From Thermococcus radiotolerans (GTDB lineage: Archaea; Methanobacteriota_B; Thermococci; Thermococcales; Thermococcaceae): a DNA stretch of 64,000 nucleotides. Every line of letters begins with the position of its first letter. The stretch's first letter is position 1. The stretch covers positions 62,001-126,000 of the forward strand of contig NZ_CP015106.1 in the NCBI RefSeq assembly GCF_002214565.1. The letters are read 5' to 3'. The position numbers were made by a program, and so were the translations under genes. Of the stretch, positions 50,201 to 61,113 are shown piece by piece. The notes beneath the pieces were generated by a model. That model did no database searches. It worked only from the letters and a program-made list of their open reading frames with translations, and was not told where the DNA came from.

Positions 50201-50417
50201 CTTGAGTGCCAATTTTTAAGTGGTTTCTCATTATCGGAACGTTTAACACGGAGAACAACCCAAAAATGCAATCTCACACTGGGTTTGCTTTCTTTCGACG
50301 CCCTGCGGGCGTCTTTCGTGTAAAACCCTCGCCAAAATGATTCCCGAAGTTGTTCTCTCAAATCCCTTCACTCCGCTGAACAACATTGGGGGTCTCCCTA
50401 TGTTACATGGGGCCCTC
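50201..50417. other. Noncoding region after tRNA-Leu, 217 bp
   Basis: No gene is seen. A perfect hairpin GACGCCC-TGC-GGGCGTC lies at 50297-50313 followed by TTTCGTG, and GTAAAACCCTC follows, a string also present (GTAAAACCCCTC) in the noncoding region at 47145-47160. It may be the end of the XPD transcript from the other strand plus decayed repeat material. Confidence 0.4.
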
Positions 50418-52340
50418 TCAGCCCCAGAACCTCCTCAAATACAGCCTCATCCTCGGCAAATCGACGGGCCTCATGCTCTCGCGCATCCAGTCCGGCAGGT
50501 CCTTCTTTATCGAACTCCAGAGGAGGCGGTAGTCTAGGACTATTATGGACCCCTTCTCCTCGGCTGAGCGGTGAACCCTTCCAGCCGCCTGGACGAGCTT
50601 CCTGTGGGCCGGCAGATAATAGCCGTAGTAGCGGCCCTTCCCCGGGAACTTGCGCTCGAAGTACCTTATCTGGGCCTGAACCCTCGGAGTTGGCCTCGCG
50701 TAGGGTATCCCAACGAGCACAACCCCGTTCATCTCGTCGCCGCTGTAGTCCTGCCCTTCGCTGTTCCTGCCCCCCATGACTCCCAGTAACACCGCTCCCC
50801 TGCCCTTGGCGTGGGCCTTGAAGCTCGCTATCATCGCATCGTTCTCTGCTGAGCTGACGCCCTGCTTTTCAATGAATATCGCCTTTCCAGTCTCCTCAAG
50901 ACGAACCTGGAGGTTTGCCGAGAGAAGTCCCTGAAGGACCTCGTAGGAAGCCGTGAAGACTCCGACGTTCTTCGGTATGAGCTTGGCCACCTCGACGATG
51001 TACTCCACCATGCGCCTGTAAACCTGGAGCGAGCGCTCGTCGCCCCTCGTCGAGACGTCTTTGGCGACTAAAACCTGCGCGTTTTCCCGCTTTACCATCC
51101 TCGGGAACTTTTTCATCCGGACGTTTTCGATGCCCATGACGTCGCGGAAGGCCTCCATCGGGGTGAGGGTTCCGGACATGAAAACCGCGCTCTGGACGTT
51201 TCTGATGAAGCCCAGGGCTTTCGAGGGATCCAGCGCCACGAGCTCAAGGCTCAATCCCCTGTCCCTGCTCATGAGGAAGAGGTAGTCCTCTCGTCCAATG
51301 AGCGAGAGCCAGAAGAGGAGGAACTCGCCGACGCGGCCGATGTAGGAGCGGGGCGGCTTGCCCTTCTCTATCCTGTCCTCCCTTATGGCGTCGCCAACCG
51401 CCACCATGTCGTTGAGTATTCTAACGAGCCTCCTGGTGTCAAGGCTCAGGATGTCAATGACGTGTGCAAAAACGAGCTCCGGCTGGATGGGGGTTTCGTG
51501 CACGTCCCTGTCCTTGAGCTTCTCGTCGTAGAGTATCTCCAGTCCGCGGCCGAAGATGCTGAGGAAGTTGGCTATCTCATGTTCGTTGTACTCGTCGGCC
51601 TCCTTTATCGCCCTGTTTACCGTGTGTATGCTTATCCGGTCGCTTAAGGCCGAGATAGCTTGATCAGGCAGGTTGTGGGCCTCGTCAAAAACCACTATCA
51701 GGTCGGAGTAGTCAACGTCAAGGGAGCTTATGAAGTTCTCCCGGATGGTGGGGCTGAGGAGGTAGAGGTAGCTGGCCACTATGACGTCAGCCTTCTCCGC
51801 TATCCTCTTGGTTAAATCGTAGGGGCACAGCTCTAAGGTCTCGGCGTAGCTCAGAATCTCGGCCGGATGGCTCGGCTCGCTCAGAAAGAACTTCACCAGC
51901 TCGTCGAATTCCGTCTTTTTCTTCTTCTCGTTCTCGTAGAACTCGCACTTCTTGAGCTTCTTGAGGTTCTTGCAAACGACCATGGCGGTGTAGGCATCGC
52001 TCGTGAACTGGGTGAGGTAAGTGTGAAGGCAGAGGTCCTTTCTGCTCCTCAGTTCGACGCCGGAAACCGGGTTCTTCCTGTTTATCGCCTTCAGCTCCTC
52101 TATAACCCTGTCCATCTGTCTGTGGGTTCTGGCTAGATAGAGAACCTTGTAGCCCATTTCCTTGGCGTAAGGCAGGATCCCCGCCAGAACGCTCACGGTC
52201 TTTCCAAAGCCGGTAGGGGCCTCTATTATGGCGTTCTCGCCGTTTTTAACTGCCTCCGCAACGAGGTCTATGAATTCCCGCTGGTGTGGTCTGAGTTCTT
52301 CGTAGGGAAAGTACTCGAACCCTTCGCCCGTTTCGCTCAT
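50418..52340 (-). CDS. XPD/Rad3-type DNA helicase (Fe-S)
   Basis: A 640-residue SF2 helicase: Walker A EAPTGFGKTVSVL, then cysteines in DLCLHTYL, VVCKNLKKLKKCEF and ELCPYDLTKR, the four-Cys 4Fe-4S site, then VFDEAHNLPDQAIS (DEAH), SGTLTPMEAFRD, and QAAGRVHRSAEEKGSI. It unwinds DNA 5' to 3'; the archaeal protein's role is in repair or replication restart, not in transcription. ATG 52340 is used because the promoter (a TTAAAA element) lies directly upstream; a reading 29 residues longer would cross it and the divergent gene. Confidence 0.94.
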   Translation of the reverse strand: MSETGEGFEYFPYEELRPHQREFIDLVAEAVKNGENAIIEAPTGFGKTVSVLAGILPYAKEMGYKVLYLARTHRQMDRVIEELKAINRKNPVSGVELRSRKDLCLHTYLTQFTSDAYTAMVVCKNLKKLKKCEFYENEKKKKTEFDELVKFFLSEPSHPAEILSYAETLELCPYDLTKRIAEKADVIVASYLYLLSPTIRENFISSLDVDYSDLIVVFDEAHNLPDQAISALSDRISIHTVNRAIKEADEYNEHEIANFLSIFGRGLEILYDEKLKDRDVHETPIQPELVFAHVIDILSLDTRRLVRILNDMVAVGDAIREDRIEKGKPPRSYIGRVGEFLLFWLSLIGREDYLFLMSRDRGLSLELVALDPSKALGFIRNVQSAVFMSGTLTPMEAFRDVMGIENVRMKKFPRMVKRENAQVLVAKDVSTRGDERSLQVYRRMVEYIVEVAKLIPKNVGVFTASYEVLQGLLSANLQVRLEETGKAIFIEKQGVSSAENDAMIASFKAHAKGRGAVLLGVMGGRNSEGQDYSGDEMNGVVLVGIPYARPTPRVQAQIRYFERKFPGKGRYYGYYLPAHRKLVQAAGRVHRSAEEKGSIIVLDYRLLWSSIKKDLPDWMRESMRPVDLPRMRLYLRRFWG

Positions 52341-52389
52341 GGGAAAGAGTTTTAACGGCTCGCTTTTAACTTTTCCCCAGGTGAAGGGT

Positions 52390-53813
<1,424 letters not shown>

Positions 53814-53863
53814 CTCATGTCCGGGATATTTAAGGTTTTAGGTGGGGTTCACACCCAGTTGAC

Positions 53864-54460
53864 TCATGGGTAAATCTTAACCCCCATTTTATCCTCGCCG
53901 TTGTCGTATATCTCGCGGATCCTGAAGAGATACGCCGGCGTTCTGCTCCAGTCCCGTGGCTTTTTTGGCCTGTGGAAGATGTCGTGGAGGGCGTTGGTGT
54001 ACTCCCACACGGGGCCATCCTCATGTATCTCCACGTCGCATCTGACCTCGTAGGATGTGCTCGGCGGGGTGAAGAAGAGCACCGTTGCCTCCTTCCTTCC
54101 CTCGGTTAGGTTTTTCCAGGTGTGCTTTCTGGCGAGCTCGAGGGACACCAGTTTCGTGAAGTCTATCCTTTCCCTCACGTAGATTTCCTCCAGGAGAAAC
54201 CTGCCCGCGTTTAGTGGGCTGTATGGCCTTCTGAGTTCCTCCCTCATCTTTTCGATGGTCTCGGCGAGAAGTTCCTCCCTGTGTATGAAGCCCACGCCTT
54301 TAATGGAACCGTTCACCCCCGCGGGTCCGCAGGTGATTATCGCCGCGTTGTGCCGTGTGAAGCTTATCAGAACCTCCGGGTCAAACTTTCCGTTCAGGAG
54401 GCGCTTTATTCCCTCGACCCTTTCCTCGAACGCATATCTGATGAACTCCTCTGGGAGCAT
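53864..54460 (-). CDS. Conserved hypothetical protein
   Basis: A 198-residue protein with beta-rich segments (AAIITCGPAGVNGSIKGVGFI, VVLFF-type, SYEVRCDVEIHED) and helices, which might be a split-barrel flavin-binding fold such as the pyridoxamine-phosphate oxidase group, but the match is weak. It starts at an ATG at 54460; the intergenic gap to the divergent SfsA gene is 67 bp. I do not assign a function. Confidence 0.5.
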   Translation of the reverse strand: MLPEEFIRYAFEERVEGIKRLLNGKFDPEVLISFTRHNAAIITCGPAGVNGSIKGVGFIHREELLAETIEKMREELRRPYSPLNAGRFLLEEIYVRERIDFTKLVSLELARKHTWKNLTEGRKEATVLFFTPPSTSYEVRCDVEIHEDGPVWEYTNALHDIFHRPKKPRDWSRTPAYLFRIREIYDNGEDKMGVKIYP

Positions 54461-54527
54461 GTTCCCACCGTATCCAATACGGCGCTATCGTTAAAAGCCC
54501 TCCCCCGGAGAACCTTCGGGATTGAAA

Positions 54528-55235
54528 ATGACGACCCTGCTGAAGCTCGATGCCGTTCCCTGCATCTTCCGCAAAAGGCTCAACCGCTTCGTGGCGCTGG
54601 TCGAGGTTGAGGGGGAGGAGAGGAAAGCCCTGGTGACCAACACGGGCCGCTTGGAGGAGTTCATGGTTCCCGGGAGGAGAGCGTTCTGCACGCCCAAGAC
54701 CGGCGGAAAGACGGACTTCGTCCTGGTTGCCTTCGAGGACCTGGGCGGAAAAGGGGCGGTGATAGACACCCGAACCCAGGCCAAAGCCTTCGAGCGGGCG
54801 GTGGAGCTTGGTTTGGTACCATGGCTGAGGGGTTGCCGGATAAAGCGGAAGGAGATCACGGTCGGCAAATCGCGCCTCGATTACCTCTTCGAATGCCCCA
54901 AGGGCGAGGTCTACGCCGAGATGAAGAGCGCCGTCCTGCGAGGGGGTGAAAAGGGAGAGTACGCGATGTATCCTGACTGTCCGAGCGTCAGAGGGCAGAA
55001 GCACATCAGGGAGCTTATAGAGCTCTCAAAAGCCGGGAAGAAATCCATAATCTTCTTCATCGGCGCGATGCCGGGCGTTGAGAGGTTCCGGCCCTACGAG
55101 AGGGGCGACCCGGAGATAGCGAGGCTCCTTAAAGAGGCGGACAAGGTAGGCGTTGAAATCCACGCGCTGGGCATCTCCCTTCTGCCCGATGGAAGGGTCG
55201 TTCTTGAGAGGCCGAGCCTTGAAATCGAGCTCTAA
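54528..55235 (+). CDS. sfsA: SfsA family protein
   Basis: A 235-residue protein: KRLNRFVALVEVEG near the start, VTNTGRLEEFMVPGRRA, SRLDYLFECPKGEVYAEMKS and ALRGGEKGEYAMYPDCPS-type nuclease core (YAEMKSAVLRGG), the SfsA layout. SfsA was named from E. coli sugar fermentation but contains an endonuclease-like fold; its role is uncertain. ATG 54528; a TTG at 54522 is in frame. Its stop overlaps the convergent GT2 gene by 4 nt. Confidence 0.85.
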   Translation: MTTLLKLDAVPCIFRKRLNRFVALVEVEGEERKALVTNTGRLEEFMVPGRRAFCTPKTGGKTDFVLVAFEDLGGKGAVIDTRTQAKAFERAVELGLVPWLRGCRIKRKEITVGKSRLDYLFECPKGEVYAEMKSAVLRGGEKGEYAMYPDCPSVRGQKHIRELIELSKAGKKSIIFFIGAMPGVERFRPYERGDPEIARLLKEADKVGVEIHALGISLLPDGRVVLERPSLEIEL

Positions 55236-56470
55236 ACCGCCGTCCGCGGGGTCTTGTACCACACCTTCTTGGCCTTTCCCGCCTCCCACAGGCCGGCCAG
55301 CGAAATGAATATCCATATCTGGGAGTATGTGTAGTACATGAGCGGCGCGAGGAGCCAGCAGCCAATGCTCCTTATCTTCCCGTCGTAGAGGCCGGCGAAT
55401 ATCTCCAGCAGGAACGCGACATAAACGAAGCTTAAGATGAGCCCCGTGAACCACGTGACGTTTCCGAAGGTTACCAGGAGTGCTACGAAGGCCACATCCG
55501 CCACTATGACGGCTATCGCCAGGAGGTAGTACACCATAAGCGTGAGGAGCAGGTCAAAGCGCAGGCCCCAGCCTGGAATCTCGCGGAACCTCTTTATGTG
55601 CTCCTTCACCGTGTAGACGTTTCCGGCCGCCCAGCGCGTCCGCTGCCTGAACCACACGCGCCAGCTCTCGGGTTCCTGCTCCCAGGTAACGGCGAGTGGA
55701 TTGTAGGCTATCCTCTTGCCCATGGCTATTATCCTGAAGGACATCTCCAGGTCCTCGGCGAGGGCCTCTTCGTCCCAGCCTCCGAGCTCTTCGAGCAGGT
55801 CCTTTTTGATTACAAAGTTCGTCCCGGGGAGCACCGCGGTTTTGTAGAGTTTGCTCTTTCCGCTCTGGCCCGCCAGCTGGAAGTAGAGGTACTCCATGCA
55901 TATGAACCTCGTGAGGATGTTCCCCTTCCAGTTTATCGTCCGAACCTTTCCAGTCACCGCCGGCGTCTCGTCGCTCAGCATCGCCACCAGGCCCTTGAGC
56001 GCCCCGGGCTCGGGTCTGTTGTCCGCGTCGTAGACCGCTATGACCTCCCCCCTGGCTAGCCTTAGGCCGTAGTTCAGGACGTAGCTCTTCCCCCTGCCGC
56101 CGCCCTCAACGCGGACTACCCTGATGAAAGGGTATTCCTTGGCGACCTCCTCGGCTATCCTCACCGTGTCGTCCGTGGAGCCGTCGTCCAGGAGGAGAAC
56201 CTCCAGTTTATCCTTGGGATAGTCGAGGTTTGCCATCGCCAGGAGCGTGTCCCTTATCACCACGGCCTCGTTCCTAGCGGGGATGAGGATGGTGATGGAG
56301 GGGAGCTCGCTCGGAATCGCGGGTTCCTTGAACTTTGAGTTGTACCTTAAACCTGCTATCGTCAGGACTATGTAGTAGAAGAACACGGGGTAGATAACCG
56401 CGGCCGAAAACAGCCAGATGAAGTGGAGGACTGCAACTACGATGTTCACGGCCCCGGTTAGTGGCCCCAT
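55232..56470 (-). CDS. Membrane glycosyltransferase, GT2 family
   Basis: A 412-residue processive-type glycosyltransferase: one N-terminal membrane segment, PSITILIPARNEAVVIRDTL and LLLDDGSTDDT (UDP-sugar site), VYDADNRPEPGAL (DxD), GTNFVIKKDLLEELGGWDE and RQRTRWAAGN (QxxRW), then three or four C-terminal membrane segments. It makes or extends an exopolysaccharide or glycolipid. ATG 56470 is preferred to 56482, because GGAGGGGGG lies between. Confidence 0.9.
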   Translation of the reverse strand: MGPLTGAVNIVVAVLHFIWLFSAAVIYPVFFYYIVLTIAGLRYNSKFKEPAIPSELPSITILIPARNEAVVIRDTLLAMANLDYPKDKLEVLLLDDGSTDDTVRIAEEVAKEYPFIRVVRVEGGGRGKSYVLNYGLRLARGEVIAVYDADNRPEPGALKGLVAMLSDETPAVTGKVRTINWKGNILTRFICMEYLYFQLAGQSGKSKLYKTAVLPGTNFVIKKDLLEELGGWDEEALAEDLEMSFRIIAMGKRIAYNPLAVTWEQEPESWRVWFRQRTRWAAGNVYTVKEHIKRFREIPGWGLRFDLLLTLMVYYLLAIAVIVADVAFVALLVTFGNVTWFTGLILSFVYVAFLLEIFAGLYDGKIRSIGCWLLAPLMYYTYSQIWIFISLAGLWEAGKAKKVWYKTPRTAV

Positions 56471-56527
56471 ACCCCCCTCCATGTTTTTATGTCCTTTGGC
56501 CTTATAAGCATGACTTCCACGCGGAAG

Positions 56528-56536
56528 CGTTTTAAA
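56528..56536 (+). promoter_or_regulatory. TATA box of the TOPRIM-xerA pair
   Basis: A CGTTTTAAAC element lies about 35 nt before ATG 56569, with AGGTGGTGT as ribosome binding site. Confidence 0.5.
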
Positions 56537-56568
56537 CCCGGAGTGGGAGAGAGAATTAGGTGGTGTGA

Positions 56569-57468
56569 ATGGCTATAGTCGATGTTAGAATTCTGGTTGA
56601 GGGTGCGAGCGACGTGGAGGTCGTAAGCAAAGCCCTTCAGGGTCTCGCTTTGGGAAGCGAGTACAACATAACGATATCCTCGATAATCCCGACGACGAAC
56701 GTCGAGATAGCTAAGAGCGCAGCCGCCGGGGCGGACCTTCTCATCATAGCGACCGATGCCGACCGGGTCGGGAGGGACCTTGCGGAGAGGCTCTTCAGCG
56801 AGCTGGGGGAGATGGTCGGGCACGTTGAAAGGATGAAGCTCCCCCTCGGCCACGATTTGGAGCACGTTGACGTTGAGCTCGTCAGGAAGGAGCTCAAGAA
56901 CACTCTCGTCCGCGCCGGCCTCAAGAGCCTTCAGATACTCCCGGAGTACATGGCACTCAGGAACCAGCTCCTCGACCTCAAGGGCCGCTACGACGGCCTG
57001 GGCGAGGAGTACAGGAAGCTCAGGGAGGAGTATGAAGCCATCACAAAGGCCTTTGAGGAGCTGAAGGAGGAGAACGCGAGGCTCAAGGAGGAGAACGAAG
57101 GGCTTAAGGCACTCCTTGAGAGCGCCAAGAACATTTACCGCGTTGACGAGGCATGGAAGTCCCTCTTCCCCGCCGAGCCGGTTCCGGACGAGGCATACAT
57201 TGGAAAGGCCGTTGAGAAGCTAGGTCTGGCGGGTAAGGTGATAGTCGGGCAGGGATACATCTTCGCCGAGGACAAGGGACTTGTGGACGAGCTCCTCAGG
57301 ACGGTTTACCTCAGCCTGAGCATAAAGGAGGAGCCCCCTAAGCCGCCCAAGCCGCCGGTTGAGGAGCCGCCGAAGCCCCAGGAGCCCGAACCCCGGAGCG
57401 AGCCGGCGGTCGTTGAGAACGCCGAGGTAAAGCCCGACGACATCGAGGGACTCCTGAAGGGGCTGTGA
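56569..57468 (+). CDS. TOPRIM-domain coiled-coil protein next to XerA
   Basis: A 299-residue protein. Residues 1-120 form a TOPRIM domain: [18 protein letters not shown] (catalytic Glu) and [16 protein letters not shown] (DxD). A coiled coil (about 145-190, with [20 protein letters not shown]) follows, then a compact domain (about 190-250) and a Pro-rich tail ([18 protein letters not shown]). TOPRIM domains cut or ligate nucleic acids in topoisomerases, primases and OLD nucleases. The stop is 1 nt before the xerA ATG, so it is probably a partner in chromosome dimer resolution or topology; this is inferred from adjacency. Confidence 0.78.
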   Translation: MAIVDVRILVEGASDVEVVSKALQGLALGSEYNITISSIIPTTNVEIAKSAAAGADLLIIATDADRVGRDLAERLFSELGEMVGHVERMKLPLGHDLEHVDVELVRKELKNTLVRAGLKSLQILPEYMALRNQLLDLKGRYDGLGEEYRKLREEYEAITKAFEELKEENARLKEENEGLKALLESAKNIYRVDEAWKSLFPAEPVPDEAYIGKAVEKLGLAGKVIVGQGYIFAEDKGLVDELLRTVYLSLSIKEEPPKPPKPPVEEPPKPQEPEPRSEPAVVENAEVKPDDIEGLLKGL

Positions 57469-57469
57469 T

Positions 57470-58312
57470 ATGGAACTCAAAGAGACGCTGGAGGAGTACG
57501 AGACCTACCTCGACCTCGAGGGGAAGAGCCCGAACACGATTAGGATGTACTCCTACTACGTGGGGCGCTACCTCGAGTGGGGCGGAAAGCTCAACTCCCG
57601 CTCCGCCCTCCGTTTTCTCGCGAAATTGCGCCGGCAGGGTTACTCCAACAAGAGCCTCAACCTCGTGGTCCAGGCGCTGCGCTCCTACTTCCGCTTCGAG
57701 GGCTACGACGAGGAGGCTGAGAAGCTCAAGCCCCCGAAGGTTCCCAGGAGCCTGCCGAAGGCCCTAACCCGCGAGGAAGTTAGAAAGCTGCTCTCGGTGA
57801 TACCACCAACGAGAAGGCGCGACAGGCTGATATTTCTCCTCCTCTACGGTGCAGGTCTTCGGGTAAGCGAGCTGTGCAACCTGAAGAAATCCGACGTTGA
57901 CTTCGAGCGCTCGCTGATAGTCGTCCGCGGCGGTAAAGGGGCCAAGGACCGCGTCGTGCCCATTCCAGGATTCCTTCTGGAGGAGATCAAGTCCTACCTT
58001 GAGACGAGAACGGACTCCAGCGAGTACCTCATCGTCGAGGAGGGGCGCAGAGAAAAGGACAGGATATCGCCCAAGACCGTCTGGTATCTCCTCAAGAAAT
58101 ACGGGGAACGTGCGGGGGTCAAGGTTACACCCCACATGCTCCGCCACAGCTTTGCCACTCACATGCTCGAAAACGGCGTTGACATAAGGGCCATCCAGGA
58201 ACTCCTCGGCCACTCGAACCTCTCAACGACGCAGATCTACACCAAGGTCACCGTCGAGCACCTCAGGAAGGCCCAGGAGAAGGCGAGGCTGATAGAGGGG
58301 CTGATGGAGTGA
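57470..58312 (+). CDS. xerA: Tyrosine recombinase XerA
   Basis: A 280-residue integrase-fold protein: SAM-like N-domain ([20 protein letters not shown]), catalytic domain with Arg in [15 protein letters not shown], Lys in [23 protein letters not shown] (HxxR), [11 protein letters not shown] (His and nucleophilic Tyr). All catalytic residues are present. It resolves chromosome dimers at dif, as in Pyrococcus. No clear dif site is identified in the window. Its last 50 nt overlap the convergent ATPase gene. Confidence 0.96.
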   Translation: MELKETLEEYETYLDLEGKSPNTIRMYSYYVGRYLEWGGKLNSRSALRFLAKLRRQGYSNKSLNLVVQALRSYFRFEGYDEEAEKLKPPKVPRSLPKALTREEVRKLLSVIPPTRRRDRLIFLLLYGAGLRVSELCNLKKSDVDFERSLIVVRGGKGAKDRVVPIPGFLLEEIKSYLETRTDSSEYLIVEEGRREKDRISPKTVWYLLKKYGERAGVKVTPHMLRHSFATHMLENGVDIRAIQELLGHSNLSTTQIYTKVTVEHLRKAQEKARLIEGLME

Positions 58313-59579
58313 GCCCGAGCAGGAACTTCCAGAGAGGAATGGCATTTATTCTGCGGCCGTTCATTTCAATGGTTTCCTCTTCCTCGAGTGTCACAACCGT
58401 GAGATTCTCGCAGCCGAGATTTTTGCCCGCTCTAATGATGGCAGATAGCTCCCGCTCTCGTGCGTCCTTGAGGCTCAGAGTCACCTGAATCAGTTCTACA
58501 ACCCTTCCTGACTCCGAGACGACGAAATCAACTTCCTTTTCACCGGAGCCGCCGTAGTAGTGAACGTTGAGAAGCGGGTTTAGATAGTGCTTCCTTCTGA
58601 GAAGCTCAAGGAACACGGCGTTTTCAATATCCCTTGCGGGGTCCTTCTTTGAGAAGAGGGCCAGGCCGGTATCGACGAGATAAACCTTCTTGGGGGCTCT
58701 GAGAGACTCTTTTTCGGAGCGGGCAAACTTTGGAAGGAAGAAGACGAAGAACGAATCCTCAAGTGCTCTGAGGTACTCAAGGACTGTCGTTTTTGATGTT
58801 CCAAACTCGGACTTAAGGAAGCGATGGATTGAGCTGTACGAGGTGTACTTTGCGTAGTTCGAAAGCAGAAGCTTGACAAGGGCCTCAATCAGGGCCACGT
58901 TCCTTATCCCGTGCCTCTCTACGACGTCCTTCGTGATCATAACCGAGAGGTACTCTTCAAGTATCCTGACCTTATCGCCGAGCAGGGCCACCTCGGGGAA
59001 GGCGCCGTATTTTAGGTACTCATCCAAGAGCTTTCTTATTATATGCATCTTTCTGCCGTAAAGGTCGCGCTTTTTAAAGTCCATCCCCTTGAATCGAAGG
59101 AACTCCCTGAACGAGAGGGGAAGGAGGGTATATGAAATTCCGCGTCCCCTCAGCTGGGTCGCAACCTCTCTTGAGAGCAACCGCGAGGACGAACCCGTAA
59201 CCGCAACCATGAAACCCTCGTCAAGCAAATATCTTACGCCGATTTCCCAGTTGGGAACGCTCTGAATCTCGTCGAGAAGGAAGAAGACCTCGTCCCCAAC
59301 GTTCTCAGGATAGAGGTCAAAGTATGCATCAACAACTCCCGGAAAGTCCCGTCCAGTTATCCCGAACAGGAGCGGGTTCTCAAAGTTCAGGTAAACGTAG
59401 CGTTCCCTCTCATCTCCAACTAGTGAATAGAGGAGATACGTCTTCCCGGAGCGCCTTGGCCCAATTATAACCGTCGCCTTTCCAGGGTTCAGGGAAAGCT
59501 TTAGCTCTCTCTCCACAATATTTGGTAAATCCCTCTCGTGGAAGAGGCGGATGTATCTTTTGATGTCGTCAGGCTCCAT
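58263..59579 (-). CDS. P-loop ATPase, AAA_14/DUF4143 type (copy 2)
   Basis: A 438-residue protein with Walker A GPRRSGKT at 40-47, Walker B FFLLDEIQ near 99-106, [20 protein letters not shown], and a C-terminal nuclease-like part with [20 protein letters not shown]. It shares the full architecture of copy 1 at 3473-4729. The ATG at 59579 is chosen because the TATA box (59601-59609) implies a leaderless start there; a 23-residue extension would cross it. The last residues [17 protein letters not shown] are coded antisense to xerA. Its promoter has an inverted repeat with the same core as copy 1. Confidence 0.85.
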   Translation of the reverse strand: MEPDDIKRYIRLFHERDLPNIVERELKLSLNPGKATVIIGPRRSGKTYLLYSLVGDERERYVYLNFENPLLFGITGRDFPGVVDAYFDLYPENVGDEVFFLLDEIQSVPNWEIGVRYLLDEGFMVAVTGSSSRLLSREVATQLRGRGISYTLLPLSFREFLRFKGMDFKKRDLYGRKMHIIRKLLDEYLKYGAFPEVALLGDKVRILEEYLSVMITKDVVERHGIRNVALIEALVKLLLSNYAKYTSYSSIHRFLKSEFGTSKTTVLEYLRALEDSFFVFFLPKFARSEKESLRAPKKVYLVDTGLALFSKKDPARDIENAVFLELLRRKHYLNPLLNVHYYGGSGEKEVDFVVSESGRVVELIQVTLSLKDARERELSAIIRAGKNLGCENLTVVTLEEEETIEMNGRRINAIPLWKFLLGLTPSAPLSASPSPGPS

Positions 59580-59633
59580 GGTACAGTATACAATACCAAT
59601 ATTTATAAAGGTTTGGTACGCCATACTGTACCA
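59579..59633 (-). promoter_or_regulatory. Nested inverted repeats flanking the TATA box of the second DUF4143-type ATPase
   Basis: TGGTACAGTAT (59579-59589) and ATACTGTACCA (59623-59633) are perfect 11-bp inverted arms. Inside them TACCAA (59594-59599) and TTGGTA (59613-59618) make a second pair. The TATA box (minus strand TTTATAAAT, 59601-59609) lies at the centre, and the inner arm reaches the start codon. The half-site core TACAGTA is the same as at the first ATPase gene (3421-3454). Confidence 0.65.
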
Positions 59634-59644
59634 AAATTGGATAT

Positions 59645-61024
59645 TCAAAGCTCCCCCTTCTTCCTCAGCATCGCGAGGTAGCTCGTGAATGCTCCTGCGG
59701 AGATGGTGTCCCCCAGGCCGACGGTTGAGACGGGATTTCTGACGAGCCTCGTCGGGATTATAACGACCTTGTACTCCCTGGTCCTCAGGCGCCTCTTCGC
59801 CTCCTCAAAGCGAAGCTTCACGAACTCGCCGTACTCGTTGTATGGGACCTTCATGCCGACTTTTACCTCCTCCGGGCTCTTTATGTCCCCGAGGGAAGCC
59901 CTCGCCGCGGCCAGTGTTGTTGCGAGCTCAAGACTGCTCCTCAGCTCATCCTCGCTCAGCGGATTGTCCGAGTGGGTGATGTACATGATGTAGTAAATCG
60001 TGTGTATCTGGAGCACCTCGAGGTTCATCTCGTCAACGAGGATTTTGCCGCCCAACACGGTGTCCTCTATGCGGTTGTAGGTGAATATCCTCTCCGCGAG
60101 CTTGGAGTAGCCGAGGGCGTTGAGGACGTGGGCTATCTCTGCCTCGTCCATGCCGACGCTGTCCACCAGCGGAAAGAGGTTGTAGATGACCTTCTTTCTG
60201 AGCTCGCGATTCTGTATCGAGGCGAACTCCAGATGAACCCTAACGTCCTTCTCCCGCTTGAGCAGGAGTATGTCCTTTTTGGCCTCCCTTAGGTAGTGGT
60301 TCGCGTCCTTGCCGTCCGAATAGCGGAGCTTTATCCCCTGATAGCCTGACAGAATGGCCCCATCAACCTGGAGGCCTATCTCAGGTAAGAACCTCTTCAG
60401 CTCGGGCTCGGTGTGGATCCTTATGCTCTCGAAGCGAGCTGAGACGATGAACCTGCCCGAGAATGGAACCCGTATCGTCTCGTCACCAAGCCTGAAGGTC
60501 GTTCCGGCGCGGAACTCGAAGATGCGGTTCACCTTTATCGGGTCGCCCTCCCTGTAGGCCCCGCGTGGGTGTTTGAAGGCCAGCCTGCCATCCTCGATGA
60601 CCGGATAGAAGAGGTTGGGCTTTTCCACGAACATCTCGGCCTGCTTCCTAGCGAGGTGGGGGGTGTAGACTATCACCCGCCTGAAATCAAGGTTCGCGAG
60701 TAGGTTGGCTATGATTCCGGCCTGGCCGCCCATCCTCTCAACGTCGTATTTGAAGTGAGAATCGAACCATGTGTGAAGCTCCTCGTTGACGAGGGGGACT
60801 GCCATGGGCTTCCCGGTTTTGAGGGCGTGAACCAGCCTCGCGACGAAGTCGAGGGGCTCGTTTATCTCCCTAGGGTAATCGTCCATCCTTTTCCTGACCG
60901 TTTCGGCCCCAAATTCTTCTATGAGTGCCTGCACAATCTCCCCGTTGAGAAAGGTTATCGCATCGACGTTCGTGTTGTAGGCGGTGTAGATCGAAAGTCC
61001 CATGGCCTCCTCGAGGAGCCCCAT
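59645..61024 (-). CDS. pfkC: ADP-dependent phosphofructokinase
   Basis: A 459-residue ribokinase-fold enzyme: SIYTAYNTNVDAI, FKYDVERMGGQAGIIANLL, DGAILSGYQGIKLR, HLEFASIQNRELR and VSTVGLGDTISAGAF with the catalytic Asp in GLGDT. The sequence follows the ADP-PFK branch (YPREINEPLDF, ITHSDNPLSE) rather than ADP-glucokinase. It phosphorylates fructose-6-phosphate with ADP in the modified Embden-Meyerhof pathway. The TGM element just upstream fits glycolytic control. ATG 61024 follows GGGTGAT. Confidence 0.95.
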   Translation of the reverse strand: MGLLEEAMGLSIYTAYNTNVDAITFLNGEIVQALIEEFGAETVRKRMDDYPREINEPLDFVARLVHALKTGKPMAVPLVNEELHTWFDSHFKYDVERMGGQAGIIANLLANLDFRRVIVYTPHLARKQAEMFVEKPNLFYPVIEDGRLAFKHPRGAYREGDPIKVNRIFEFRAGTTFRLGDETIRVPFSGRFIVSARFESIRIHTEPELKRFLPEIGLQVDGAILSGYQGIKLRYSDGKDANHYLREAKKDILLLKREKDVRVHLEFASIQNRELRKKVIYNLFPLVDSVGMDEAEIAHVLNALGYSKLAERIFTYNRIEDTVLGGKILVDEMNLEVLQIHTIYYIMYITHSDNPLSEDELRSSLELATTLAAARASLGDIKSPEEVKVGMKVPYNEYGEFVKLRFEEAKRRLRTREYKVVIIPTRLVRNPVSTVGLGDTISAGAFTSYLAMLRKKGEL

Positions 61025-61027
61025 TTG

Positions 61028-61044
61028 TATCACCCTCAGTGACT
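61028..61044 (-). promoter_or_regulatory. Thermococcales glycolytic motif (TGM)
   Basis: On the plus strand TATCAC (61028-61033), CCTCA, GTGACT (61039-61044); the consensus is TATCAC-N5-GTGATA, so one arm is perfect and the other has two mismatches. It lies just downstream of the TATA box (minus CTTTTAAG near 61069-61076), where the regulator TrmBL1/Tgr represses glycolytic genes when sugars are absent. This is the expected place for pfkC. Confidence 0.8.
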
Positions 61045-61113
61045 AACGTCTAAGAAATTCGGGTGAATTCTTAAAAGGGTTTCGGAAGCGGTGGATGGAA
61101 AAATGTTGAAGGC

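Noticed and set aside
50281-50330. Repeat-hairpin of CRISPR type near tRNA-Leu
   Set aside because: Only one hairpin unit is present, there are no regularly spaced repeats, and no cas genes occur in the window.
59580-59648. Upstream start of the second ATPase (23 extra residues)
   Set aside because: The extension passes through the TATA box and inverted repeats, and MEPDD at 59579 is where copy 1 also starts relative to its P-loop.
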